Assembly: GCA_039636775.1 (NCBI GenBank)
Contig: CP143429.1
Span: 3,162,001-3,226,000 of the forward strand
Origin: Micrococcaceae bacterium Sec5.8
GTDB taxonomy: Bacteria; Actinomycetota; Actinomycetes; Actinomycetales; Micrococcaceae
Length of the DNA: 64,000 nucleotides
Reading direction: 5' to 3'
The first letter of the stretch is position 1. Every line of letters starts with the position of its first letter. Shown here piece after piece: positions 24,653 through 33,800 of this stretch. Under the pieces are notes generated by a model. It made no database searches. It saw nothing but the letters and a program-made list of their open reading frames with translations, and was not told the DNA's origin. A program made the position numbers and the translations under genes.

Positions 24653-25753
24653 TCAGCTGGCGCGGTCCACCACGGCCTGCGCGAAGTGGGTCAGCGAGCT
24701 CTTCACAACACCTTCGGGCAGCGGCGCGAGTGCGGCAATGGCCTCATCCGCCCAGGCCCGTGCCACCACCCAGGATTCCGCGGTCACGGGGTGCTCCCGG
24801 AGACCGGCGACGGCGGCGGCGAGGGCTTCATCGGAGCTAAGGTCGCCGTCGATCAGCTGAAGGAGTTCGACGGCGGACTGGTCGCCCGTCTCGGCCTTCT
24901 TGCGCAGCAGCAGCACCGGCAGTGTCGGCACTCCTTCGCGCAGGTCGGTGCCCGGGGACTTGCCGGACTTGACCTTGACGCCGGTGACGTCGATGACGTC
25001 GTCGGCCAGCTGGAAAGCCACGCCCACCTTCTCGCCGTACTCGACCAGCAAGGCCTCGTAGGCCTCATCAGCGCCGGAGAAGATCGCACCCAGCTGGCCG
25101 GAGGCGGCCACCAGTGAGCCCGTCTTGTCGGCGATGACTGAGAGGTAGTGCTCTATGGGGTCCTCGTCCGGGCGGGGGCCAACAGTTTCGTGCAGCTGGC
25201 CCAGGCAGAGCCGCTCAAAGGTGCGGGCCTGGATCCCGAGGGCCCGGGAGCCGAGTTCCGAGACCAGGATGGACGCCCGGGCGAAGATCAGGTCACCGGT
25301 CAGCACCGCGACGGAGTTGCCCCAGACCTCGTGCGCCGTTGGGGCCCCGCGGCGGAACGGCGCGGAATCCATCACGTCGTCGTGGTAGAGCGTCGCCAGG
25401 TGGGTCAGTTCCACCACGACGGCGGCCTGAACCACCGCCGGCCGGGAGGCATCACCCAGGTGGGCGCAGAGCAGTGTCAGGAGCGGACGGATGCGCTTGC
25501 CGCCGGCTTCAACGAGGTGGCGCGAAGTAGCGTCAGCCAGCGGATCCGAGTTGGCAATGGCTTCGCGGAGCTTTTTCTCGACGCGGGCCAGGTTGGTGGT
25601 GATCTCGGGACCAAGGTCGGGGTCCCCCGCGATGGCGGCAAATCCGGCCGGCAGCTGCAAGCCGGTGGCAATGGCGGTGGTGTTGAGGCTGGGCTCAGAG
25701 CTCGGCAGGCCGTGTCCGGCGTGCGTCCAGCTTTGGTCTGCAGAGTTGGTCAC
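24653..25753 (-). CDS. Polyprenyl diphosphate synthase, probably for the menaquinone side chain
   Basis: 366 residues from a GTG at 25753 that overlaps the menJ stop by four bases. A trans-isoprenyl synthase with both aspartate motifs: first DDVMD (125-129, in LATLYHDDVMDSAPFRRG) and second DDVID (in FQLADDVIDVTG). The substrate-binding GGKRIRPLL is near residue 85. An N-terminal extension of about 40 residues is low in complexity. Its position after menG and menJ parallels grcC1 in mycobacteria, so the product is most likely the long-chain prenyl diphosphate for menaquinone. Chain length cannot be read from the sequence. Confidence 0.9.
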   Translation of the reverse strand: MTNSADQSWTHAGHGLPSSEPSLNTTAIATGLQLPAGFAAIAGDPDLGPEITTNLARVEKKLREAIANSDPLADATSRHLVEAGGKRIRPLLTLLCAHLGDASRPAVVQAAVVVELTHLATLYHDDVMDSAPFRRGAPTAHEVWGNSVAVLTGDLIFARASILVSELGSRALGIQARTFERLCLGQLHETVGPRPDEDPIEHYLSVIADKTGSLVAASGQLGAIFSGADEAYEALLVEYGEKVGVAFQLADDVIDVTGVKVKSGKSPGTDLREGVPTLPVLLLRKKAETGDQSAVELLQLIDGDLSSDEALAAAVAGLREHPVTAESWVVARAWADEAIAALAPLPEGVVKSSLTHFAQAVVDRAS

Positions 25754-27099
25754 GGGTTAACCCTAACTTTTGTTGCGGAATCCGCGGAGTTGGCGCTGGA
25801 GTTGAACGAGTCGGACCGGCCCTGGTTGGATGTGGCCGGAACCAGCGATTCGAGAACCCGGATGACGCGGTCCTCGAACCCCTTGGCCGCGGGATCCGTC
25901 AGGTTGGCCAGCAACCGCACCACGAACCGCATGAGGACGGGAATGGGCATGCCCGTCCGGAGTGCCAGCTTCATGACGGCCGGCTTGCCGATCAGGGCAG
26001 CGAAGGCCCGGCCCAGCGTGAAGTGCGAACCCCACTGGTCCCTGATGTAGTCCGCGTACCGTGCCAGATGCGCGTCGGCGTCGTACGCTCCGCCGGAGGA
26101 AACCGAGCGGGCGGCGGCGTCAACGATGAACTCGGCCGCGAACCGGGCGGACTCCATCGCATAGGAGATACCCTCGCCATTGAACGGGGAAACCATGCCG
26201 CCGGCGTCGCCCAGCAGCAACAACCCCGGGGAGTAGTGCGGGGTGCGGTTGAAGCCCATGGGCAGCGCGGCTCCGCGGATCTCGCCCACCTGGTTTTCCG
26301 GCGTGAATCCCCAGTCTGCGGGCATGCCGGCCGTCCACTCGCGCAGGACCTGTTTGTAGTCCAGCTTGCCGAATTCCTTGGAGGAGTTCAGGATGCCCAG
26401 GCCCACGTTGGAGGTGCCGTCGCCGACGCCGAACACCCAGCCGTAGCCGGGCAGCAGCTTGCCGTCGCGGCCGGGGAGCTCCAGCCAGCCTTCCATCCAG
26501 TCGTCGTTGGTGCGCGGGCTCGTGAAGTAGGTGCGGACGGCCACGCCGAGCGGGCGGTCGTCGCGCTTACGGAGTCCCAGCGAAACCGCGGTGCGGCTGG
26601 AATTTCCGTCCGCGGCCAGGACGACGTCGGCGGGAAAGTCGCGGGTTTCGCCGGTTTTGCGGCCGGCGTCGTCCAGCAGGGCGGCGCGGACCCCTGTCAC
26701 CCGCCCGTCGTCGGAACGCAGGGCCTCCGTGACGCTGTGGCGCTCGAGCACGACGGCGCCCGCGGACTGGGCGTGCCGGGCGAGTTCCTCGTCGAAGCCC
26801 AGGCGGGTCCGGATCAGCCCGTACTGCGGGAAGTCCGAGACCTCGGGCCAGGGAAGCTCGATGCTGCGGCCGCCTGCCAGCAGACGCAGCCCCTTGTTCC
26901 GGCGCCAGCCGTCGGCTTCGGGGTGCGGCAGGCCAAGCTTCTGGATCTCGCGGACGGCGCGGGGGGTAAGCCCGTCGCCGCAGACTTTTTCGCGCGGGAA
27001 ACTGGTTTTTTCCAGCACCGTGACGTCAAGGCCCGCCCGCGCCAGATAGTAGGCGGCAGTGGACCCGGCCGGACCGGCTCCGACGATCAGTACTTTCAC
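25750..27099 (-). CDS. menJ: Menaquinone reductase, geranylgeranyl reductase family
   Basis: 449 residues starting with GTG at 27099. FAD-binding motif at the extreme N-terminus (VLIVGAGPAGSTAAYYLARAG), the conserved PREKVCGDGLTPRAV, and a second FAD contact region GDAGGMVSPFNGEGISYAMESA. This is the geranylgeranyl-reductase family; in mycobacteria MenJ saturates one isoprene unit of menaquinone. The neighbours menG and the polyprenyl synthase support the same role. It is 12 bp downstream of menG. A Ser/Asn-rich C-terminal tail of about 30 residues is poorly conserved in appearance. Confidence 0.88.
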   Translation of the reverse strand: MKVLIVGAGPAGSTAAYYLARAGLDVTVLEKTSFPREKVCGDGLTPRAVREIQKLGLPHPEADGWRRNKGLRLLAGGRSIELPWPEVSDFPQYGLIRTRLGFDEELARHAQSAGAVVLERHSVTEALRSDDGRVTGVRAALLDDAGRKTGETRDFPADVVLAADGNSSRTAVSLGLRKRDDRPLGVAVRTYFTSPRTNDDWMEGWLELPGRDGKLLPGYGWVFGVGDGTSNVGLGILNSSKEFGKLDYKQVLREWTAGMPADWGFTPENQVGEIRGAALPMGFNRTPHYSPGLLLLGDAGGMVSPFNGEGISYAMESARFAAEFIVDAAARSVSSGGAYDADAHLARYADYIRDQWGSHFTLGRAFAALIGKPAVMKLALRTGMPIPVLMRFVVRLLANLTDPAAKGFEDRVIRVLESLVPATSNQGRSDSFNSSANSADSATKVRVNP

Positions 27100-27111
27100 G
27101 GCCGCGGCAGA

Positions 27112-27909
27112 CTAACGCCCGGGCCGGGTATTGCGGCGCAGCTTCGCTACGGGTCCGGTGTGGGCGGCGAGGGCGGCAGGAGACGCTGCCGGGCCGTTTT
27201 CGGGGCCGGGCCCGCCGCCGGGCTTGACGGCGCGGTGCACCGCGACAATGCCGCCGCTGAGGTTGCGGTAGGTGACGGAATCCCAGCCGGCTTCCTGCAG
27301 CCAGGCGGCGAGGTGGTCCTGGTCCGGCCAGGCGCGGATGGACTCGGCGAGGTAGACGTAGGCATCCGGGTTGGAAGAGACCTTGACAGCGATCGCGGGC
27401 AACGCGCGCATCAGGTATTCGGTGTACATGGTGCGCCACAGCGGCACGACGGGCTGGGAAAACTCAGCGATGACAAGCTTGCCGCCGGGCTTTGTAACCC
27501 GCAGCATCTCATCCAGAGCCTTCTTCGGCTCGTTGACGTTGCGCAGGCCAAAGGAGATGGTGCTGGCATCGAAGGTGTTGTCCGCGAAGGGCAGACGCGT
27601 CGCGTCACCGGCGATGAAATCGATGTCGGGGCGGCGGCGCTTGCCCACCTTGAGCATGCCGAGCGAGAAGTCGCAGGCGATGACGTCAATGCCGGCGTCG
27701 GCATACGGCTCGCTGGAAGTGCCGGTGCCTGCGGCGAGGTCCAGCACCCGCTGGCCCGCTTTCACGCCCATCGCTTCAACCACAATTTTGCGCCAACGGC
27801 GCGTCTGCCCCATCGACAGGACGTCGTTGACGACGTCGTATTTGGGGGCGACGTCGTCAAACATCGTGGCCACTTCGTCCGGACGCTTATCCAAGGATGC
27901 TCGGTTCAC
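27112..27909 (-). CDS. menG: Demethylmenaquinone methyltransferase
   Basis: 265 residues from a GTG at 27909. It is a UbiE/COQ5-type SAM methyltransferase performing the last step of menaquinone synthesis. The signature starts [20 protein letters not shown]. The SAM motif is [19 protein letters not shown], and the second UbiE signature is [21 protein letters not shown]. The C-terminal 35 residues (Pro/Ala/Gly-rich, ending with basic residues) extend past the usual domain end. First gene of menG-menJ-polyprenyl synthase and divergent from menF with about 86 bp between starts. Confidence 0.93.
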   Translation of the reverse strand: MNRASLDKRPDEVATMFDDVAPKYDVVNDVLSMGQTRRWRKIVVEAMGVKAGQRVLDLAAGTGTSSEPYADAGIDVIACDFSLGMLKVGKRRRPDIDFIAGDATRLPFADNTFDASTISFGLRNVNEPKKALDEMLRVTKPGGKLVIAEFSQPVVPLWRTMYTEYLMRALPAIAVKVSSNPDAYVYLAESIRAWPDQDHLAAWLQEAGWDSVTYRNLSGGIVAVHRAVKPGGGPGPENGPAASPAALAAHTGPVAKLRRNTRPGR

Positions 27910-27995
27910 CCTGTCATTGTCTCAAATGTTCGGCACACCTCCGAACCACGCCTTGATCAGGGCCTCCGCGGGCGCGGGAGTAGTGTTGTCTCACT

Positions 27996-29321
27996 ATGAC
28001 GAGCACGTTCCGAACCTTGACAGTCCCCCTCGACGCTGGTGCATTCCCCGGGGGGCTGCCGTCGCTTCTGGTACGGGACGATCTCCTCTACTGGACCCGC
28101 CGCGAAGCCGGGCTGGTTGGCTTCGGCGAGGTGGCCCGCTTCACCGCCACGGGTCCTGACCGGTTCCTTGAGGCTGACATCTGGTGGCGCCACCTGGTCC
28201 TGGAAGCCGAGATCCAGGACAGCGTGGAGTGGCCCGGCACCGGCCCCGTCGCTTTCGGCTCGTTCGCCTTCTCCAAGGCCTCCGCGCACGCCTCAAGGCT
28301 GGTGGTGCCCGAAATCGTCGTTGGACTGCGGGACGGCAAGGCGTGGCTGACCCAGTTAACGTTCGACGACGGTGACCTCACCGAGGCGGGCGCCCGCGCC
28401 GCGCTGGACCGCTGGCTGGGGACACCCGGCGTCGTTCCCTCCGCGACGGAAATTGACGCCGATGCCGCGCCGCGGGAAGCGACGCTGGCCACCGGGTCGC
28501 TGAGTGAGGCGGACTGGATGGCCGCCGTGGCCGCCGGCGTAGCGGAAATCCGCACCGGGGCGCTTGAGAAGCTGGTGCTGGCCCGGGACATTGTTGCCAC
28601 CGTCCCTGCCGGGGTGAATGCCGCCGAGATCCTCCGCCAGCTCGCCGTCCGGTACCGGGAATGCTGGACCTACGGCGTCGACGGACTCGTGGGCGCCACC
28701 CCCGAGATGCTGATCCAGGTGGAGGGCCGCACCGCCCAGGCCCGCGTCCTGGCCGGGACCCTCGACCGCCGTGACGCCGACGGCCTGGACGGCTCCCCGC
28801 TGGAGTTTGCCGAGCGGGTGTTGGCCGGATCCGAGAAGCAGCGGCACGAACATGACATCGCCATCCAGTCCCTCACAACCCAGTTGGCGCCCTTCTCCGA
28901 GGCCATGAACGCGCACAGCGAACCGTTCATCCTTGAACTGCCGAATGTCTGGCACCTTGCCTCCGATGTGAAGGCCGAGCTCACTGAGGTTGAAGGTCAC
29001 GTGCCCACCAGCCTGGCCCTGATCAATGCTCTGCACCCGACGGCGGCGGTCTGCGGCACCCCGACTACGGTGGCGGGCGCCCTGATCCGCAAGCTTGAGC
29101 ATCTGGACCGCGGCCCCTATGCCGGACCGGTCGGCTGGCTTGATGCGGCCGGCAACGGGGAATGGGGCATAGCGCTGCGCGGGGCCGTCATCGAGTCTGC
29201 GCAGACCGTACGCCTCTACGCCGGCTGCGGCGTCGTAGAGGGCTCGGTGCCCGAAGTGGAGCTGGCCGAAACGTGGGCAAAGTTCCGGCCCATGCTGGAG
29301 TCCCTCGGTATCAAGAGCTAG
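27996..29321 (+). CDS. menF: Isochorismate synthase
   Basis: 441 residues of the chorismate-utilising enzyme family. It converts chorismate to isochorismate, the entry to menaquinone synthesis. Core motifs are EKLVLARDIVATV, GATPEMLIQVEGRTAQARVLAGT, SEKQRHEHDIAIQSL, LHPTAAVCGTPT and the C-terminal YAGPVGWLDAAGNGEWGIALRGA. These match MenF/EntC; downstream steps are present here as menD and menC, but no siderophore genes are seen, so menaquinone is the likely pathway. The N-terminal 150 residues are less conserved, as usual. A short 6-bp-arm hairpin follows at 29333-29364. Confidence 0.9.
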   Translation: MTSTFRTLTVPLDAGAFPGGLPSLLVRDDLLYWTRREAGLVGFGEVARFTATGPDRFLEADIWWRHLVLEAEIQDSVEWPGTGPVAFGSFAFSKASAHASRLVVPEIVVGLRDGKAWLTQLTFDDGDLTEAGARAALDRWLGTPGVVPSATEIDADAAPREATLATGSLSEADWMAAVAAGVAEIRTGALEKLVLARDIVATVPAGVNAAEILRQLAVRYRECWTYGVDGLVGATPEMLIQVEGRTAQARVLAGTLDRRDADGLDGSPLEFAERVLAGSEKQRHEHDIAIQSLTTQLAPFSEAMNAHSEPFILELPNVWHLASDVKAELTEVEGHVPTSLALINALHPTAAVCGTPTTVAGALIRKLEHLDRGPYAGPVGWLDAAGNGEWGIALRGAVIESAQTVRLYAGCGVVEGSVPEVELAETWAKFRPMLESLGIKS

Positions 29322-29411
29322 GCTCTGGACTGCCGGTGAGGGAATCCGGGATTTCAGACACCGGAGCGCGGGAAAGTCTTGTCTGTGTGCCCGGATTTGT
29401 TATCCCATAGT

Positions 29412-29464
29412 AAAACTTAGTTTTCTGTGATGTACATCTCTCGTTCGGCGATACACTATATACC
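29412..29464 (+). promoter_or_regulatory. Promoter region of the amino-acid ABC importer
   Basis: The 180-bp gap after menF is AT-richer than its surroundings. It contains a perfect palindrome AAAAC-TTA-GTTTT at 29412-29424 and a -10-like TACACTATATACC at about 29452-29464, some 40 bp ahead of the binding-protein gene. The palindrome is a plausible operator for an unidentified regulator. Confidence 0.45.
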
Positions 29465-29506
29465 GACTTAGCCCGACGCATCCCTCCTGCTACAAAAGGT
29501 ATGAAA

Positions 29507-30460
29507 ATGCAGATCTCCCGTTCGCTCCTGAGCACCTCCACACTCAAGGCAGCCACCGTATTTGCTGTTGGCGCCCTGGCTCTCACCGCCTGCACCAACG
29601 CCTCCGAAACTGCAACGCCTGCCGCGCCCTCCGTGTCCGGCAGTGCCGCGGCCAGCTTCGATCCGAGCACCGTGCAGAAGGACGACGCCCTGGCAGCCAT
29701 GGTCCCCGAGGACATCAAGTCCAAAGGCACCCTGACCGTTGGCTCGGATACCTCGTACGCGCCTGCGGAATTCCTCGGCACCGACGGCCAGACCCCGGTG
29801 GGCTACGACGTCGACATCGCCAAGGCAATCGGCGCCACCCTCGGTCTGAAAGTCCAGGTGCAGACGTCGGAATTCACCGGCATCCTGCCGGCCCTGGGCC
29901 CGAAGTACGATCTCGGTATTTCCTCGTTCACGATCAACCCGGAGCGACTCGGCGCGGTCAACATGGTCAGCTACTTCAACGCCGGCACCGCTTGGGCTGT
30001 GCAGAAGGGCAACCCGAAGAAGGTCTCGCTGGATGATCTCTGCGGCAAGTCCGTGGGCGTACAGACCGGCACCGTCCAAGAAGATCCGGACCTGTCGGAC
30101 CGCAGCAAGAAGTGTGTCGCGGACGGCAAGCAGCCCATCAACGTCGTGACGCTCAAAAACCAGACGGACATCACCACACGCCTGGTCAACGGCAGTGTCG
30201 ATGCGATGGCCGCCGATTCGCCCATCATTGGCTACGCCATCACCCAGACCAACGGCCAGATCGAGAAAATCGGCGAGGTTTACGATTCCGCACCGCAGGG
30301 GATCGCCGTGGCCAAGTCCGATCTGGCCCTGGCAGAACTCGTCCAGAAGACCGTCGCCAAGCTCATGGAGAACGGCTCGTACAAGAAGATCCTGGAAGGC
30401 TGGGGCAACGCCGACGGAGCCCTCACCAAGTCCGAGGTCAACCCGGCGGTCGGCTCTTGA
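29507..30460 (+). CDS. Polar amino-acid ABC transporter substrate-binding lipoprotein
   Basis: 317 residues from the ATG at 29507. A second ATG at 29501 lies only one base from the AAAAGG ribosome-binding sequence, so the later start has the proper spacing. The signal peptide ends in the lipobox ALTAC (Cys29). The mature protein is a family 3 solute-binding protein: GTLTVGSDTSYAPAEFLG, VGYDVDIAKAIGATLGLKVQ and LCGKSVGVQTGTVQED. The downstream permease and ATPase complete the importer. The ligand may be glutamine, glutamate, cystine or arginine; the sequence does not decide. Confidence 0.88.
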   Translation: MQISRSLLSTSTLKAATVFAVGALALTACTNASETATPAAPSVSGSAAASFDPSTVQKDDALAAMVPEDIKSKGTLTVGSDTSYAPAEFLGTDGQTPVGYDVDIAKAIGATLGLKVQVQTSEFTGILPALGPKYDLGISSFTINPERLGAVNMVSYFNAGTAWAVQKGNPKKVSLDDLCGKSVGVQTGTVQEDPDLSDRSKKCVADGKQPINVVTLKNQTDITTRLVNGSVDAMAADSPIIGYAITQTNGQIEKIGEVYDSAPQGIAVAKSDLALAELVQKTVAKLMENGSYKKILEGWGNADGALTKSEVNPAVGS

Positions 30461-30495
30461 GCTTTCCCGCCACCAACCACCCCTCAGGTAAACAG

Positions 30496-31470
30496 ATGGA
30501 CAGCCAGCAGGAAAGACCGGAAGCTCCGGTAGTGCTCAATGATCCGGTGCCGGTTCGGCATCCGGGCCGCTGGATCAGCGCCGTCATTATCCTCGGCGCG
30601 CTCGCCCTGTTCCTCCAGAGCCTGGTGACCAACCCCAACTTCCGCTGGGACATCGTGGGGACGTACATCCTGGACACGAAGGTGGTGCAGGGCGTCGGCT
30701 GGACGCTGCTACTGACGGTGGCCGCCATGGTCTTGGCCATTGTCCTTGCCATCCTCCTGGCGTTCATGCGCCAGTCGGAAAATCCGGTGTTCCGCTGGTC
30801 CAGCTGGGCCTGGGTCTGGTTCTTCCGTGGCACTCCGGTGTACACACAGTTGGTTTTCTGGGGCCTGATCTCGGTCCTGTATCCCAAGATCACAGCTGGC
30901 ATACCCTTCGGTCCCGAGTGGTTCGCCGTGGACACCAGCACCGTGGTCACCACCACAGCTGCGGCCATCCTGGGTCTGGGCCTGAATGAGTCCGCTTACC
31001 TGGCGGAAATTTTTCGGGCCGGCCTCAAGTCAGTGGACCGCGGCCAGGAGGAAGCTGCCGAGGCCCTCGGCATGGGCAAGACCAAGATCATGTGGCGGAT
31101 CATCCTGCCGCAGGCCATGCGCGTGATTGTGCCGCCCACGGGCAACGAAACCATCGGCATGCTGAAGACCACCTCATTGGTCCTGGCCGTGCCGTTCACC
31201 CTGGACCTGACGTTTGCCACGAACACCCTGGCCAACCGGACTTACCTGCCCGTGCCGCTGCTGATCGTCGCGGCAATCTGGTATCTCGTGATCACCAGCC
31301 TGCTGATGGTGGGCCAGCACTACATCGAGGCTTACTACGGCAAGGGCGTGGACAACCTTGCTCCGGCCGCAATCAACCCGGCGGCAGCCAAAGCCGCCGG
31401 GGCCGGAGCGCCGGGTGGCGCGGCCGGTCCGACGATGACGAAGGACTACCCCGTGGAGGAGGCAAAATGA
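30496..31470 (+). CDS. Polar amino-acid ABC transporter permease
   Basis: 324 residues from the ATG at 30496 (AGGT upstream). HisM/GlnP family with about five membrane helices. Characteristic sequences are the [15 protein letters not shown] motif, [30 protein letters not shown] (the EAA loop) and the [24 protein letters not shown] stretch. An extracytoplasmic insert (about 115-140) and a Gly/Ala-rich C-terminal tail of about 40 residues are present. Its stop overlaps the ATPase start (ATGA). Confidence 0.9.
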   Translation: MDSQQERPEAPVVLNDPVPVRHPGRWISAVIILGALALFLQSLVTNPNFRWDIVGTYILDTKVVQGVGWTLLLTVAAMVLAIVLAILLAFMRQSENPVFRWSSWAWVWFFRGTPVYTQLVFWGLISVLYPKITAGIPFGPEWFAVDTSTVVTTTAAAILGLGLNESAYLAEIFRAGLKSVDRGQEEAAEALGMGKTKIMWRIILPQAMRVIVPPTGNETIGMLKTTSLVLAVPFTLDLTFATNTLANRTYLPVPLLIVAAIWYLVITSLLMVGQHYIEAYYGKGVDNLAPAAINPAAAKAAGAGAPGGAAGPTMTKDYPVEEAK

Positions 31471-32243
31471 CGACGACCACTGCGACACCGCAGGTGCGGA
31501 TCGAGGGCCTCCACAAGTTTTATGGCCAGCACCATGTGCTGCGCGGCATTGACCTCGAGGTGAACCGGGGCGAGGTGTCCGTGGTCATTGGCCCGTCGGG
31601 CTCCGGCAAGTCCACCATGCTCAGGTGCGTGAACCTGCTGGAGACCATCAGCGCCGGCCGTATCTCCGTCGGTGGGAAGCTGATCGGCTACCGCGAAGTC
31701 AACGGCCGGCTCCACGACCTCAAAACCAGGCAAATCGCTGCCCAGCGCCGCGAGATCGGCATGGTGTTCCAGCGCTTCAACCTTTTCCCGCACAAGACGG
31801 CCCTCTACAACGTCATGGAAGCGCCGGTGCAGGTCAAGGGCCAGTCCCGGGATGCTGCCCGGAAGCGGGCCATGGAACTGCTGGACCGGGTCGGGCTCTC
31901 GGACCACGCCGGCCACTACCCGTCGCAGCTTTCCGGCGGGCAGCAGCAGCGGGTGGCGATTGCCCGTGCCCTGGCCATGGATCCGGAACTCATGCTCTTC
32001 GACGAACCCACCTCGGCGCTGGATCCCGAGCTGGTGGGCGATGTTCTGAACGTTATGAAGGACCTCGCCAAGTCGGGCATGACCATGATTGTGGTGACCC
32101 ACGAGATGGGCTTCGCCCGCGAGGTGGGCGACCGCCTGACGTTCATGGACGGCGGTGTCGTGGTGGAATCCGGTGACCCCCAGCAGGTCCTGGCCAACCC
32201 GCAGCATCCCCGCACCAAGGAGTTCCTCCGCCGGGTGCTGTAG
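31467..32243 (+). CDS. Polar amino-acid ABC transporter ATP-binding protein
   Basis: 258 residues from the ATG at 31467, coupled to the permease by a 4-bp overlap. Walker [20 protein letters not shown]-loop [21 protein letters not shown], signature [19 protein letters not shown], Walker [15 protein letters not shown] and the H-loop [11 protein letters not shown] are all intact and match the GlnQ/HisP subfamily. A 23-residue insertion ([20 protein letters not shown] region) before the Q-loop is common in actinobacterial members. A strong terminator follows 55 bp downstream. Confidence 0.92.
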   Translation: MTTTTATPQVRIEGLHKFYGQHHVLRGIDLEVNRGEVSVVIGPSGSGKSTMLRCVNLLETISAGRISVGGKLIGYREVNGRLHDLKTRQIAAQRREIGMVFQRFNLFPHKTALYNVMEAPVQVKGQSRDAARKRAMELLDRVGLSDHAGHYPSQLSGGQQQRVAIARALAMDPELMLFDEPTSALDPELVGDVLNVMKDLAKSGMTMIVVTHEMGFAREVGDRLTFMDGGVVVESGDPQQVLANPQHPRTKEFLRRVL

Positions 32244-32297
32244 CTGCAGCTTCGGTTGGCGAGGCGCGGATCTCCCTTGGCGCTGCTTATTCAGCCA

Positions 32298-32360
32298 CAT
32301 GACGCGCAAAAGCCCTGGCGCTACCGGATTACGGAAGCGTCAGGGCTTTTGCGCGTCATG
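32298..32360. terminator. Bidirectional terminator with 20-bp perfect arms
   Basis: CATGACGCGCAAAAGCCCTG (32298-32317) and its exact reverse complement (32341-32360) enclose a 23-nt loop. The A-run and T-run are inside the stem. It lies between the ABC operon and the convergent AbiEi-like gene and could stop transcripts from both sides. Confidence 0.85.
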
Positions 32361-32380
32361 AGGCCGATTGCGCGTCGCTG

Positions 32381-33334
32381 TCACCGCGCAGAACGTGCAC
32401 GACGCCGGGGCACGCCCGCCGCTGTCAGCGTCCTTTCGAGTTGCCCGGCTGCCATCAGATCGGCCCAGACCCAGCGGACCACGCCGTTTCCCACAGCCCG
32501 GATCCTGTTCTCCCTGTCCTTTTCGTCGACGACGGCCTGCGAGACAGTCCGGCCCTTCAGATACTCGGGCTTGACGTACTTTTCGACGCCGTCGAACTCC
32601 CCCGCCACCCGCACGCCGTCCCAGTAGTAGTCCGTGTAGCCGACGAGCCCTGAACCATCGCGGATCTCACGCTGGAGTTCCGGCGCCTCAAACCCGGCCA
32701 CCCACATGAGGGCCCTGCTGTATGACTCGCCGGGAGACCCGGACCGCGGATCGGCAAACTCCACTGCCACCCGGATCCGCCTCGCGGCAGCCGCGGTGTA
32801 ATTTCCCCCGACTCCGGCCAAGAGCTGCTCCTTCGTGAGAGCCGGCAGACCTTGGGCAACATCCGGCTTGAGCACATGGTCGACAGGCACTACGGCCTCG
32901 ACAAACGGTGAGAAGGCTGCGAGGTCCAGCACCGTGCGAACCCTCCCGGTCACCAGAAGCCCGTCCCTCCGGACGCACTTTAATCCGGCCTGCGGGGCAT
33001 AGTGCCGGAGCACTCCCGCCCGCGAGCGGCCGCCGTCGTTCTGCAGGGTCAGTGCGTGTACGGGGTGCCGCAGTCCGATGGTCGGGATGCGCCACACGGC
33101 AGCGGCGGAGTGCCGGGCGAAGACCGTCGGAGCAACAAAGGACTCCGCGGCTGCACCGACCCGGACCCGGTACTGCTCCCAAGGCTTTAAGGCCCGCCAG
33201 ACGCCGCCGTCGACGTAGACGCCGCGGCGCACTCGGACCAGCGCACCCGAGCGGCAGCGGCTGGCCAGCTCCTTGGGGGTCAGCCCGTGCTGGATGTGCT
33301 CGCGGGCCAGGATCAGCTTCGGCAGCTCGTTCAT
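32381..33334 (-). CDS. AbiEi antitoxin-domain protein with C-terminal DUF559-like nuclease fold
   Basis: 317 residues from the ATG at 33334. The N-terminal part (about 1-60) resembles the winged-helix AbiEi_4 domain (GLTPKELASRCRSGALVRVR then RGVYVDGG). The C-terminal 110 residues look like a Vsr/DUF559 PD-(D/E)XK fold: Glu in SPGESYSRALMW, Asp in YTDYYWDG, then GEFDGVEKY. Such two-part proteins are common singletons in Arthrobacter-like genomes. No AbiEii partner toxin is adjacent. Whether it is an antitoxin, a nuclease or a regulator is open. The non-coding repeat region lies just upstream of its start. Confidence 0.75.
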   Translation of the reverse strand: MNELPKLILAREHIQHGLTPKELASRCRSGALVRVRRGVYVDGGVWRALKPWEQYRVRVGAAAESFVAPTVFARHSAAAVWRIPTIGLRHPVHALTLQNDGGRSRAGVLRHYAPQAGLKCVRRDGLLVTGRVRTVLDLAAFSPFVEAVVPVDHVLKPDVAQGLPALTKEQLLAGVGGNYTAAAARRIRVAVEFADPRSGSPGESYSRALMWVAGFEAPELQREIRDGSGLVGYTDYYWDGVRVAGEFDGVEKYVKPEYLKGRTVSQAVVDEKDRENRIRAVGNGVVRWVWADLMAAGQLERTLTAAGVPRRRARSAR

Positions 33335-33411
33335 GGAACGACGGTCCCAGCCCGTCGGCGGCCGCACCATGCCCCGGGGCGGCCATGTGGATAACCCGAC
33401 GCGGTTCCGTT

Positions 33412-33517
33412 CTGCGACACGCTTCCGGTTGTGCGCGGCGCGAAAATCCTGACGCGGTCGGTACACGGGCGCGCCGGGCATTTGGCGCGTCAGGGGGTAC
33501 GTTCGGCGTCGCAGGGC
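33412..33517. repeat. 106-bp palindromic repeat, copy 1
   Basis: This element recurs 169 bp downstream with only two differences. It has terminal inverted repeats CTGCGAC (33412-33418) / GTCGCAG (33508-33514) and an internal perfect 9-bp pair CCTGACGCG (33448-33456) / CGCGTCAGG (33486-33494), so each copy can fold as a nested hairpin. It lies in the 466-bp non-coding gap between menD and the AbiEi-like gene. Confidence 0.85.
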
Positions 33518-33580
33518 TGATAGCGCATCGTCAGGTGCCCCGCGCATCGCCCGGCTGGTTGCGCGCGGTTGCCCCTCATC

Positions 33581-33686
33581 CTGCGACACGCTTCCGGTTG
33601 CGCGCGGCGCGAAAATCCTGACGCGGTCGGTATACGGGCGCGCCGGGCATTTGGCGCGTCAGGGGGTACGTTCGGCGTCGCAGGGC
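33581..33686. repeat. 106-bp palindromic repeat, copy 2
   Basis: Second copy, 104 of 106 bases identical to the first (T to C near base 21 and C to T near base 53). A further degraded match to the sequence that precedes this copy (GCCCTCATC followed by TCGCACG) appears at about 33713-33730, which suggests that the array was once longer. The size and nested inverted repeats resemble REP or MITE-like elements, but no transposase is nearby. Confidence 0.85.
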
Positions 33687-33800
33687 GCGTGGAGGCACGT
33701 CGCGGACCCGGGCTGCCCTCATCTCGCACGTGAGCGCGGCGTTTTCGGACAGCCGCGCCGCCGGTCCGTGCCGCCCTCGTCCTAAACTGCAGCGGAAACG

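Noticed and set aside
29333..29364. Terminator after menF
   Set aside because: The 6-bp arms CCGGTG/CACCGG have a 20-nt loop and no T-run. A terminator is possible but not supported.
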